64,000 bases of DNA from Streptomyces glaucescens (GTDB lineage: Bacteria; Actinomycetota; Actinomycetes; Streptomycetales; Streptomycetaceae), in the NCBI RefSeq assembly GCF_000761215.1, contig NZ_CP009438.1:7172501-7236500 (forward strand), in the 5' to 3' direction. The position numbers and the translations under genes are program-made. Under the pieces are notes generated by a model that did not search any database, was not told the DNA's origin, and was given only the letters and a program-made list of their open reading frames with translations. This document shows, piece by piece, positions 34,072 to 42,353 of the stretch (its first letter is position 1; every line of letters begins with the position of its first letter).

Positions 34072-35205
34072 CTAGGGGATGCGCAGCGGGGCGTCGCCGG
34101 CGAAGTACTCGGTGAGCGGGGCGGCCATCCGGCCCCGGGACGGGGGGTGGAAGGCGAGCGCGCGACACGCGGAGTTGAGGTAGGCGATGTCCCCGGAACC
34201 GATGAACGCCATACCGCCGAGTGCCTCCACGCTCAGCGACAGGACCCGGTTGATCGCGTCCTGGGCGGCGTACCGGCACATCAGGGACCGCGACAGGGTG
34301 TCCTGGGTGACGTCGGCCGTCGCCACCTCCGCGGCGAGCCCTTCCAGGGCGAGGACGGCCGACTCGACGCAGGTCACCGCCTCCGCGGCGACGGCCGCGT
34401 TCCCGCGGGGGTCGCCGAGGACACGCTCCACCAGGGCGGAGGCGGCCCCGAGGTAACTGGCCGTCATGAGGCCCTCGAACCACACGAAGCCGACGGTCTG
34501 CAGCTGGTCCAGACGGCCGTCGGCGGTGACGTCCGTACGCACCAGCAGCTCGGACGGCACCTCGACGTCGTCCAGGACCACCTCGTCGCTCTCGGCCCCG
34601 GCCAGGATCGGGCTGCCCCAGAACGGCTTGACGGCCACCCCGGGGGAGCCGGCGGGGATCAGGGCGAATGCCAGCCGCTCCTGGCCGTCCGGCCCGGGCA
34701 GGGGCAGGGACACGGTGAGCAGGTCCATGGAGCGGGCGAGGCTGCACGGCTTCTTCGACCCGCTCAGGAACACCTTGTCGCCGTCGGTGCGGGCGGCCAG
34801 AGCGGGATTGAGGATGCCCTGGCCGGTGCGTCCCTCGGCGAAGCCGGAAGCGAGGAGCAGGTTGTCCTTGGCGATCGCGGCGAGCAGCATCCATTCCATG
34901 CCGCTGCTGGTGGCCGCGGCCTCGACCAGGGAGGCCACGGAGAAGTGATGCATGGTGGTCGCGACGGCCAGCGAGGGGGAGCGGGAACCGATCGCCCGCT
35001 GCACCCTGAGAGCGGTCAGCAGGTCCGCACCGCGGCCGCCGTGCTCGGCGGGCACCAGGAGCCCGGGACCACCGGCGTCGCGGAACAGCTTGATGCCGGG
35101 GCTGTCGGCGGCCTCCAGCTCGGCCGGCGGCAGTGCGGTCAGACTCCGGTCGAGACCGGGCAGTACTTCCTCGACGACGGTACGTTCACGCTGCAGAAAC
35201 CGCAT
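34072..35205 (-). CDS. Acyl-CoA dehydrogenase-like flavoprotein
   Basis: 377 residues of the acyl-CoA dehydrogenase fold: N-terminal helices, FRDAGGPGLLVPAEHGGRGA (family entry motif), SLAVATTMHHFSVASLVEAA, KVFLSGSKKPCSLARSMDLL in the beta domain and a C-terminal helical domain with RYAAQDAINRVLSLSVEALGG. It could desaturate an acyl thioester (as TamT is proposed to do) or, since group D flavin monooxygenases such as isobutylamine N-hydroxylase share this fold, hydroxylate an amine with the flavin reductase of the cluster. I cannot tell which. ATG at 35205 follows GGGGGAG. First gene of the operon. Confidence 0.88.
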   Translation of the reverse strand: MRFLQRERTVVEEVLPGLDRSLTALPPAELEAADSPGIKLFRDAGGPGLLVPAEHGGRGADLLTALRVQRAIGSRSPSLAVATTMHHFSVASLVEAAATSSGMEWMLLAAIAKDNLLLASGFAEGRTGQGILNPALAARTDGDKVFLSGSKKPCSLARSMDLLTVSLPLPGPDGQERLAFALIPAGSPGVAVKPFWGSPILAGAESDEVVLDDVEVPSELLVRTDVTADGRLDQLQTVGFVWFEGLMTASYLGAASALVERVLGDPRGNAAVAAEAVTCVESAVLALEGLAAEVATADVTQDTLSRSLMCRYAAQDAINRVLSLSVEALGGMAFIGSGDIAYLNSACRALAFHPPSRGRMAAPLTEYFAGDAPLRIP

Positions 35206-35451
35206 GGACCGGGCTCCCCCTACCTGGTAGCTCAACACGTATCCGGCCGCTCGCATGTCGTGCCGATCGATTTCGGCCGAACCCCCCAGCGGCACACCAC
35301 ACGTTATGAGCCACCGATGCAGGACCCGCGCAGCGGACATCAAAGTTCCGCGCATGAGTTCGACATCATCTCTTTGGGGTGGTTCTGCACGGCAGGTGAC
35401 GCTTTCGCCCCGGGGGGCGTAACGGGATCAGTGCCGCCCGGGAACACGAGG

Positions 35452-35486
35452 GCGGGGGTGGAGGCCGTCCGGCTCTCCACCCCCGC
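35452..35486 (-). terminator. Terminator of the MmpL gene
   Basis: 12-bp perfect stem GCGGGGGTGGAG / CTCCACCCCCGC (35452-35463 and 35475-35486) with an 11-nt loop, 11 bp beyond the MmpL stop codon. It separates the MmpL/two-component genes from the biosynthetic operon. Confidence 0.7.
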
Positions 35487-35497
35487 CGCGTCGATTC

Positions 35498-37759
35498 TCA
35501 GTCGTCGAGGCCGATCTTCTGATGCAGACGGGCCAGCGGCCGCGGCGCCCACCAGTTCGCACGGCCGGCCAGCCGCATGAACGCCGGGACCAGGATGCCG
35601 CGCACCAGGGTGGCGTCCACGATCACGGCGAGCGCCAGCCCGATGCCCAGCAGCTTGAGCGGTGTCAGCGAGGAGGTGGCGAAGGCGAGCAGGACGGTGG
35701 CGACCAGGGCGGCGGCCGCCGTGACCAGCCGGCCGGTGCGTTCGAGACCCCAGGCCACGGCGGAGACGTTGTCGCCGGTCCGGCGGTACTCCTCCTTGAT
35801 CCTCGACAGGAGGAAGACCTCGTAGTCCATGGACAGGCCGAAGGCGACACAGAACATCAGGACCGGTGTGTCGATGTCGAGCATGCCGGTGACGGTGAAG
35901 TCACCGACCAGCCAGCGCAGGTGCCCGTCCTGGAACACGTACACCATCGCGCCGAACGTCGCGGTGAGGCTGAGCAGGTTCAGCACGATCGCCTTGAGCG
36001 GGATGAGGAGGCTGCCGGTGAACAGGAACAGCAGCACCATGGTGGACAGCGCGATGATGCCGAGCGCCAAGGGCAGCTTGTCCGCGAGGGTGGCCTTGGA
36101 GTCCACCAGCAGCGCGGCCTGTCCTCCGACGAGCACGGTGTCCGGTGCCGGCTGCGCGCGCAGCGTCTCCACCAGGTCCATGCCCCGTTCGGAATAGGGC
36201 TCGGTGTCGGACACCACCGACAGCCAGGTGCCCTTGCCGGCCTCGAACCGCTTCGAGGCCGGGCCGGGCGGAGCGATCCGGACGCCCTCGCTGTAGGAGC
36301 CGGTCAGGGCGTCGACCCGGGTGATGCCGGGCACGGTGGACAGCTGCTGGGCGTAGTCGGCCACTTCGCCGGACGACGAGACCGGGTCGATGTCGGGCAG
36401 GACCACGTTCAGCGGGGAACCCTCCCGGTTGTCGAACTCCTCACGCAGCACCTGGGCGCCCTGGTAGGCGGACGAGCTCGCGGGCAGCACCCGGTCGTCG
36501 CTGTCGCCGAACTCGGCACGCATGAACGGCAGTCCGAGCGCCACGAGGACGGCCGCGACGGTCAGCGCGAACGGCAGCGGCCGGCGCATCACCGCCATGG
36601 CCAGTCGGTGCCAGAATCCCGCGGTGTCGGTACGGGCCGCGGCCGTCCTGGCGTTGCGGCGGAAGAGCCGCCGGACGTTGAGGGCGTCGATGCGGTGGCC
36701 GAGGACGGCCAGCAGCGCGGGCAGCACGATGACGGAGCCGAGCGCGGCCAGGGCCACCACGGCGATGCCCGAGTAGGCGAAGGACCGCAGGTGGTACATG
36801 GGGAAGACGAGCATGGCCGACAGGGAGAGGGCGACCGTCAGGGCGGAGAACAGCACGGTCCGCCCGGCGGTGCGTACCGATTCACCGATCGCCGCGTGGA
36901 CGGTGCGGCCGAGCGCGAGTTCCTCGCGGTAGCGGGTGACGATGAAGAGGCTGTAGTCGATGGCCAGGCCCAGGCCCAGGGCAGTGGTGATGTTCACGGA
37001 GAACACCGACACCTGCACGACCATGTCGAGCAGCCGCAGGACGACGAACGAGCCGATCACGGCGAGGATGCCGACCGCGAGGGGGGTGCTGGCGGCCACG
37101 ACACTGCCGAACACGAGGAGCAGGATGATCAGCACCAGCGGGCCGGTCAGCAGCTCGGCCTTGTTGAGGTCCTCCTCGCTGCGCTTCTCGATCTCCATAC
37201 GGACGGCGGTGACGCCGGTCGCGGTGACCTTCAGCGGGCCCCGTTCACCCACCACCTCGGGCACGATCCTGGCCGCGGTCTTGCGGATCTGGTCCTCGTC
37301 GCCGGCCAGCCGCACCATCACCAGCCCGGTGCGGCCGTCCTTGGAGCGGAGGGTGGGCGCCTTGTCGAGGGTCCAGTAGGACGCCGCCTGCACCACGCCC
37401 CGCTCGCCGGCCAGGCGTTCGGTCAGTGCGACCGCCTCCTCGCGGACCTCAGGGGTGTCGACGCCGCTTTCGGAGGCGGCGATGAACACGAGGTGCGGGG
37501 AGCCGCTCTCGAAGCGGGTGTTGAGCAGTTCGTCGGCGCGGGCCGATTCCGACGCGGGGACGGTGATGCCGCCCTCCGACAGGCGGCTTTCCACATCGGA
37601 GCCGAAGGGCACCGCAACGACCAGTGCCGCCGCGGTGACGAGCAGGACCAGCAGCCGGCGTCGTGCCAGCCAGCGGCCCAGGGCGGCCAGTCCCTTCGGG
37701 GGAACCGGCGGTGCGGTGGTCGGCGGCTTCTCGCTGCGGACAGAGGGCTGGGAACCCAC
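35498..37759 (-). CDS. MmpL-family RND lipid exporter
   Basis: 753 residues with the RND layout: one membrane helix near residue 40, an extracytoplasmic loop (about 60-200), five to six helices (205-360) with GLGLAIDYSLFIVTRYREEL (the acidic proton-relay motif, Asp-Tyr), then a repeat of the pattern with a second loop (about 400-550) and helices with FGLSMDYEVFLLSRIKEEY. Such proteins export lipids or lipidic natural products using the proton gradient. GTG at 37759 follows AAGGAGG. Neighbouring genes suggest export of the cluster product or resistance. Confidence 0.94.
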   Translation of the reverse strand: MGSQPSVRSEKPPTTAPPVPPKGLAALGRWLARRRLLVLLVTAAALVVAVPFGSDVESRLSEGGITVPASESARADELLNTRFESGSPHLVFIAASESGVDTPEVREEAVALTERLAGERGVVQAASYWTLDKAPTLRSKDGRTGLVMVRLAGDEDQIRKTAARIVPEVVGERGPLKVTATGVTAVRMEIEKRSEEDLNKAELLTGPLVLIILLLVFGSVVAASTPLAVGILAVIGSFVVLRLLDMVVQVSVFSVNITTALGLGLAIDYSLFIVTRYREELALGRTVHAAIGESVRTAGRTVLFSALTVALSLSAMLVFPMYHLRSFAYSGIAVVALAALGSVIVLPALLAVLGHRIDALNVRRLFRRNARTAAARTDTAGFWHRLAMAVMRRPLPFALTVAAVLVALGLPFMRAEFGDSDDRVLPASSSAYQGAQVLREEFDNREGSPLNVVLPDIDPVSSSGEVADYAQQLSTVPGITRVDALTGSYSEGVRIAPPGPASKRFEAGKGTWLSVVSDTEPYSERGMDLVETLRAQPAPDTVLVGGQAALLVDSKATLADKLPLALGIIALSTMVLLFLFTGSLLIPLKAIVLNLLSLTATFGAMVYVFQDGHLRWLVGDFTVTGMLDIDTPVLMFCVAFGLSMDYEVFLLSRIKEEYRRTGDNVSAVAWGLERTGRLVTAAAALVATVLLAFATSSLTPLKLLGIGLALAVIVDATLVRGILVPAFMRLAGRANWWAPRPLARLHQKIGLDD

Positions 37760-37949
37760 GCCTCCTCCTTGGAGGTGAGACAGAGCAAGCGGCCCGGTGG
37801 GGCGCGCACGATGGGGGATCAGGGGGACCGGACAACGGGGGCCCCGGGTAGGCGCACTGTGCATGGCAGTGCCGGGCGTCAGCGTAGGAACGCCTGCTGC
37901 AGCGGTTCGGCAGTGCAGATGCAAGAGACGTGCAGGACTGGATCCGAGA

Positions 37950-39368
37950 TCACCTCCGGCGTTTCTGCAGGAGGGGTGAGGGGGGGTGCCCGGCTCGCTC
38001 GGGCACCCGTGCCGGCAGGCGCAGCTCGGCGTGCAGCCCGCCCCCGGGACCTTCCTGGAGCAGGATGTGACCGTTGTTGGCCCGGGCGAGACTGGCGGCG
38101 ATGGCGAGCCCCAGGCCGGATCCCTCTCCGGTGGCCCTGGCTCCGCGCCAGAACCGGTCGCAGGCCCGGGCCCGCTCGTCAGGGCTCATGCCGGGTCCGG
38201 CATCGATGCACTGCACGGCCACCATCGTCGCGTCCTCGACCAGCCGCACGTGGACCGTGGTGCCGGGCGGGGCCATCCGCAGGGCGTTGTCGAGGAACAC
38301 GTCCAGGACCTGGTCGACCGTGCCGGCGACGGCCGACGCCACGAGGTCGCCCTGGCCGTCGACGGTCAGTGCGATGCCCTTGGGCTCGGCCACCAGCCGC
38401 CAGGACGCGACCCGTTCCTCGGCGACGGCCAGCACGTCCACGCTCTCGACGGCCTGCGCACCGGACTCGGCCCGGGCCAGCAGCAGCAGTGCGTTGAGGA
38501 TGCCGGTCATCCGGTCCACCTCGCCGAGTGCCTGCTCCAGCCCGCGGCCTCCGTCCGGCTCGAGATGGGGTTCCAGGTTCTCCAGGCGCAGCCGCAGCGC
38601 CACCAGCGGGGACCTGAGCTGGTGCGAGGCGTCGGAGACGAACGACTTCTGCACCGTGACCTGCTGCTGCACCTGCTCGGCCAGGTGGTTGAAGGTCTCC
38701 GCGAGCACCCGCAGGTCCGGCGGACCGAGGTGGACCGGCACCCGCGCGTCGTGGTCCCCGGCGGCGAACCGACGGGCCGCCGCCTCCAGATAGCGCACGG
38801 GCCGCAGGATCCACCGGGCGAGCGGCTCCGCAAGGAAGCCGCTCGCGGCCATGGCCAAGGCCCCGATCACCGCGACCACGGTCCAGATGGTCCACCGCTC
38901 GAGCCGCAGGTCGTCCAGGGCGGAACACACCACCACGACGCCGACCAGCAGACGCCGGTGGATGACCGGCACCGCCACGATCAGTTCCTCGGCGTCCTCC
39001 GAGACCCGCCGGTCGGAGGAGTCGGTGAACCGGCCCTGTAACGCCGCCCGCACCACGGTCTGGTGCGCGAGCTCGCCGGCTGAGAGCAGACACAGCGCCC
39101 CGTCCACCGACCGCCCCCGGGCGTCGAAGACGTGTGCCCGACCACCCGTACGGTCCTGGTAGTCGGCAATACTCTGCCGCAGCTGCGCCCGTTCACCGTA
39201 CACAAGCGCGTTCACCGCCGCGGTCGACAGCTGCCGGGCCTCGGTCACCCGCGTGTGCGCGAGTTCCCGCAGCGCCTCGTCACTGCGCTGCAGGGCCAGC
39301 GGCAGCCCCAGGACGGCGACTACCGCGACCGGTAAGGCGACCAGCGCGGCCACCAGGTGACGCCGCAC
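37950..39368 (-). CDS. Sensor histidine kinase
   Basis: 472 residues. Membrane helix (about 5-27), extracytoplasmic sensor (28-155), second helix (158-182), HAMP linker (183-236), HisKA with phospho-acceptor His249 (SDASHQLRSPL) and an HATPase domain (about 340-460) containing DNALRMAPPG, DAGPGM and GSGLGLAIAASL. The C-terminus is basic. GTG start at 39368 after AAGGGGG. Lies 43 bp downstream of its response regulator and 190 bp upstream of the MmpL gene, which it probably controls. Confidence 0.94.
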   Translation of the reverse strand: MRRHLVAALVALPVAVVAVLGLPLALQRSDEALRELAHTRVTEARQLSTAAVNALVYGERAQLRQSIADYQDRTGGRAHVFDARGRSVDGALCLLSAGELAHQTVVRAALQGRFTDSSDRRVSEDAEELIVAVPVIHRRLLVGVVVVCSALDDLRLERWTIWTVVAVIGALAMAASGFLAEPLARWILRPVRYLEAAARRFAAGDHDARVPVHLGPPDLRVLAETFNHLAEQVQQQVTVQKSFVSDASHQLRSPLVALRLRLENLEPHLEPDGGRGLEQALGEVDRMTGILNALLLLARAESGAQAVESVDVLAVAEERVASWRLVAEPKGIALTVDGQGDLVASAVAGTVDQVLDVFLDNALRMAPPGTTVHVRLVEDATMVAVQCIDAGPGMSPDERARACDRFWRGARATGEGSGLGLAIAASLARANNGHILLQEGPGGGLHAELRLPARVPERAGHPPSPLLQKRRR

Positions 39369-39411
39369 GCCGGGATTCCCCCTTCATCGTCTGTCACACG
39401 AGCCGTCCGGG

Positions 39412-40107
39412 TCACTGCTGGTCGGGCAGGACCAGGCGGAAGCCCACTCCACGCACCGACTGGATCCACTCGCGCCCGCCGAGCTTGGACCTCAGCGAGC
39501 CGATGTGGACGTCGAGCGTGCGGGTGGAACCGTGCCAGTTCGGATCCCATACCTCGCTGATCAGGTCCTCCCTGCCGCGCACCGCGCCGGCGTCGGCGAG
39601 GAGGGCTGCCAGCAGATCGAACTCACGGCGCGTCAGGTGCACCAGCGCGCCGTCCATCTGCACCTGCCGCGTCCGCATGTCCACCAGCAATGGCCCGAAC
39701 GCGCAGAGTTCGCCTTCGCTCCCGGAGCCACCGGCAGCCTGCGCGGCGGCGGGCGCGTGCACCCGCCGGGCGACCGCCCCGATGCGCGCCAGCAACTCCC
39801 GCATGCTGTACGGCTTGACCAGGTAGTCGTCGGCGCCCGCCTGAAGCACCAGGATCCTTTCGAGCTCCTCGTTCCGGGCCGTCACCGCGATGATCGGCAC
39901 GGCCGACGCCTCCCGTACGCGCCGGCACACTTCCTGCCCGTCCAGGTCGGGCAGCCCCAGGTCCAGCAGCACGAAGTCGGTGGAGGGCGCCGCCTTGAGC
40001 GCCTCGGCACCGCTGCCGACCCATTCCACGTCGTGCCCGAACCGCTGCAGTGCCTCCGTCAGCGCCTCGGCGATCCGTGTGTCGTCTTCCACCACGAGCA
40101 CCTGCAT
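39412..40107 (-). CDS. OmpR-family response regulator
   Basis: 231 residues. Receiver domain (1-117) with acidic pair Glu-Asp-Asp (VVEDDTR), phospho-acceptor Asp49 (FVLLDLGLPD), Thr in AVTAR and Lys in YLVKPYS; then a winged-helix effector (about 130-230) with LTRREFDLLAALLADAGAVR and RTLDVHIGSLRSKLG. ATG at 40107 gives the standard receiver start. Pairs with the histidine kinase downstream. The direct repeat GCACTGCC in the region before the MmpL gene (about 37866-37915) is a possible target. Confidence 0.94.
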   Translation of the reverse strand: MQVLVVEDDTRIAEALTEALQRFGHDVEWVGSGAEALKAAPSTDFVLLDLGLPDLDGQEVCRRVREASAVPIIAVTARNEELERILVLQAGADDYLVKPYSMRELLARIGAVARRVHAPAAAQAAGGSGSEGELCAFGPLLVDMRTRQVQMDGALVHLTRREFDLLAALLADAGAVRGREDLISEVWDPNWHGSTRTLDVHIGSLRSKLGGREWIQSVRGVGFRLVLPDQQ

Positions 40108-40334
40108 CTCCGCACCCCCCACGGGAGCCGAGTCGTCCCCCTGACGACCGCTCCACCAGCGGATGCTAACGATGAAATCGGAACAGCTGGATGAAACCGA
40201 TCGGTAACTGCAAAGATCACTGCACCGCACCTCTCGCAACGCCACCGCACGCTATCATCGGCCGTGGGCGATGAATAGTGCCGCCATGTGGCAATCGAGT
40301 GAACGGTGTCGACGGCGTTGATACGGAGACTGAC

Positions 40335-40715
40335 GTGACGGAACAGACGGAGTCCACCCTGACGGCCGACCCCTGCGCCTCCCCCACGGCGGTGGTCGCA
40401 CTCTTCCGGTCGCTCGGGGACCCGGCCCGCCTGGCCATCGTGCGGCGCCTGGCCCAGGGCGACGCGCGCGTCACCGACCTCGTCACCTGCCTGGGGCTCG
40501 CACAGTCCACCGTCTCGGCCCACCTGTCCTGCCTGCGCGACTGCGGACTGGTCGTGTCCCGCCCGGTCGGACGCGCGTCACTGCACTCCCTGGCCCGCCC
40601 CGAACTGATGGACCTGCTGGCCGCCGCCGAGCAGTTGCTCGCCGCCACCGGCGAGGCAGTCGACTGCTGCCCCACCTACGGCACTTCCTGCGCCACCGAG
40701 CGGACCACCCGATGA
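40335..40715 (+). CDS. ArsR-family metal sensor, CmtR-like
   Basis: 126 residues, winged-helix SmtB/ArsR repressor. Recognition region LVTCLGLAQSTVSAHLSCLR. Cys66 and Cys70 in the DNA-binding helix plus Cys111 reproduce exactly the spacing of the Cd/Pb ligands Cys57, Cys61 and Cys102 of Mycobacterium CmtR; further Cys at 112 and 119 extend the site. It should sense Cd(II), Pb(II) or similar and repress a metal exporter, yet none is adjacent. GTG at 40335 follows GGAG. The stop overlaps an ATG (ATGA) that opens only seven codons. Confidence 0.92.
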   Translation: MTEQTESTLTADPCASPTAVVALFRSLGDPARLAIVRRLAQGDARVTDLVTCLGLAQSTVSAHLSCLRDCGLVVSRPVGRASLHSLARPELMDLLAAAEQLLAATGEAVDCCPTYGTSCATERTTR

Positions 40716-40743
40716 GTACCGCTCCCACCCGGTGACGCCCGGG

Positions 40744-40764
40744 GCCCGGCTCCGGATGCCGGGC
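40744..40764 (+). terminator. Terminator-like hairpin after the ArsR gene
   Basis: GCCCGGC (40744-40750) pairs with GCCGGGC (40758-40764) around TCCGGAT, 29 bp beyond the stop codon. Confidence 0.5.
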
Positions 40765-40937
40765 TCCTGTCCGGCCCCGTCGTGTCCGGGCAACGTCCCC
40801 TCAGCCCGGGGCGGCTACCCCGTCCGTCCGGCAAACGGCGGCAGAACGCAGGGGATACGCCCGGTGCGCGGCGCGGTTTCCGCTGTCCGGGACGGCGATG
40901 ACGTGCTCGGCCGGGGCGCGCAACGCGAACGCGGCGG

Positions 40938-42353
40938 TCACACGGTGTCCGGGCGAGTGCCGTCGATCAGCACCTGGCGTTCGGCCGGTGACAGGGGCGG
41001 GCCGGCGAGTTCCGGCCGCCCGGGGCCCCGCAGTGCCGCGACCAGCATCTTGGGGGTCACCAGCGACAGGGGCGGTGCGTGAAGCATGAGGACGTCTGTC
41101 AGCGCGGTGGCGGCCAGGTGAGACCCGGTTGCGGTGTGAGACAGACGGCTGACGTAGCGCTGCAGCAGACGGTCCACCGCGTTCGGGCGTGCGCCGCTCG
41201 TGGTCGGGCGGTGGATGTCCGTCCCGACGGAGAGTGACCACGCCGCCTGCACGGACGAGGCGATGGCGCGCTGGGTCCTCCGGACGGCCGCATCGGCCAG
41301 ACCGCCGGCGGCCAGGGCTCGCCGGATGGCCGCGGCGCCGTGCGCGGCCACCGTCATGCCCTGCCCGTAGACCGGGTTGAAGGCGGCTACCGCGTCGCCG
41401 ACCACGAGGAACCCGTCGGGCCAGGTGCGAAGGCGCTCGTAGAAGTAGCGCCGGTTGGTCGTCGTACGGGTGAAGGTCACGTCCGTCAGCGGGGTGGCGC
41501 GGGTCAGCAGGTCGGCCACGAGAGGGTGGCGCAGGGTCTTGGCGTACTGCTCGAACGAGTCCGCGTCGCGGCCGGGTTCCGCACCGGGAGGGCCGATCAG
41601 GCTGACGTGCCACCGGTCGTGCTCGATCGGGATGATGCCGCCCGCCTGCGGCTGCCCTCTGCGGAAGTCCGCCTGGATGTTGATGATGGGCCAGTCCCGC
41701 GTCGGCACGGGTGCTCGGTAGATACGACTGGCGTAGCTGAGACCGGAGTCGATGCGTGCCTCGGACAGGCCGGTGATACCGAAGCTCCTGAGCCAGTGGG
41801 GCGTCCGGCTCGACCGCCCCGAGGCGTCGATGACGAGGTCGGCGGCCAGCTCCGTCTCCTCACCGGCGGGGGAGCGGAGGCGGACTCCGGTGACGCGGTG
41901 CGCGTCGCCGAGCAGACCGGTGACCTTCGTCCGCTGGTGCACGGTCACCCCGGGGGTCTTCAACACCCGCTGCCGGATCACCGAGTCGGTCAGGTCACGG
42001 CTGGCCGTGATCTGGAAGTGCGTGGTGCGCTGCCAGCGCCGATACCAGCCCTCAGGGGCGTACATGATGACGTTCGTGGTGACGGGCACTCGGTTCGCTC
42101 CCGCGTCGACCAGCTGAGCGACGCTGCCCGGGAGCAGTTCCTCGATCGCCTCGGCTCCGCTGGAGAGCAGGGTGTGGAAGTGAGCCGCCTGGGGCACCCC
42201 TGCCCGGGGCCGGGGGCCGTCCGGTATCTCGTGGGACTCGATGATGGCGATGGTATCGGCGTGGCCGGCGACGGCCGCCGCGGCCAGCATGCCCGCGAGA
42301 CTGCCACCGATGATCACTGCTCGTCCGCGTCTCACGGGTGATGGCTTGCTCAT
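40938..42353 (-). CDS. FAD-dependent oxidoreductase/monooxygenase
   Basis: 471 residues, PHBH-like class A flavin monooxygenase fold. N-terminal Rossmann motif VIIGGSLAGMLAAAA, an early loop with RPRAGVPQAAHFHTLLSSG, DLVIDASGRSSRTP (DG-type motif) and the second FAD motif VVGDAVAAFNPVYGQGM. The HxxLLxxG segment is typical of Streptomyces FAD enzymes of unknown substrate. ATG overlaps the stop of the MAB_1171c-type gene (ATGA), so it is the last gene of a four-gene operon with a membrane protein, a HEXXH peptidase and an XRE regulator. Confidence 0.9.
   Translation of the reverse strand: MSKPSPVRRGRAVIIGGSLAGMLAAAAVAGHADTIAIIESHEIPDGPRPRAGVPQAAHFHTLLSSGAEAIEELLPGSVAQLVDAGANRVPVTTNVIMYAPEGWYRRWQRTTHFQITASRDLTDSVIRQRVLKTPGVTVHQRTKVTGLLGDAHRVTGVRLRSPAGEETELAADLVIDASGRSSRTPHWLRSFGITGLSEARIDSGLSYASRIYRAPVPTRDWPIINIQADFRRGQPQAGGIIPIEHDRWHVSLIGPPGAEPGRDADSFEQYAKTLRHPLVADLLTRATPLTDVTFTRTTTNRRYFYERLRTWPDGFLVVGDAVAAFNPVYGQGMTVAAHGAAAIRRALAAGGLADAAVRRTQRAIASSVQAAWSLSVGTDIHRPTTSGARPNAVDRLLQRYVSRLSHTATGSHLAATALTDVLMLHAPPLSLVTPKMLVAALRGPGRPELAGPPLSPAERQVLIDGTRPDTV

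Noticed and set aside
32741..34894. Extending the thioester-reductase-like gene to a 717-codon protein
   Set aside because: The added N-terminus is antisense-frame sequence over the dehydrogenase-like gene and crosses the tandem repeats; GTG at 33817 with a binding site fits the Rossmann start.
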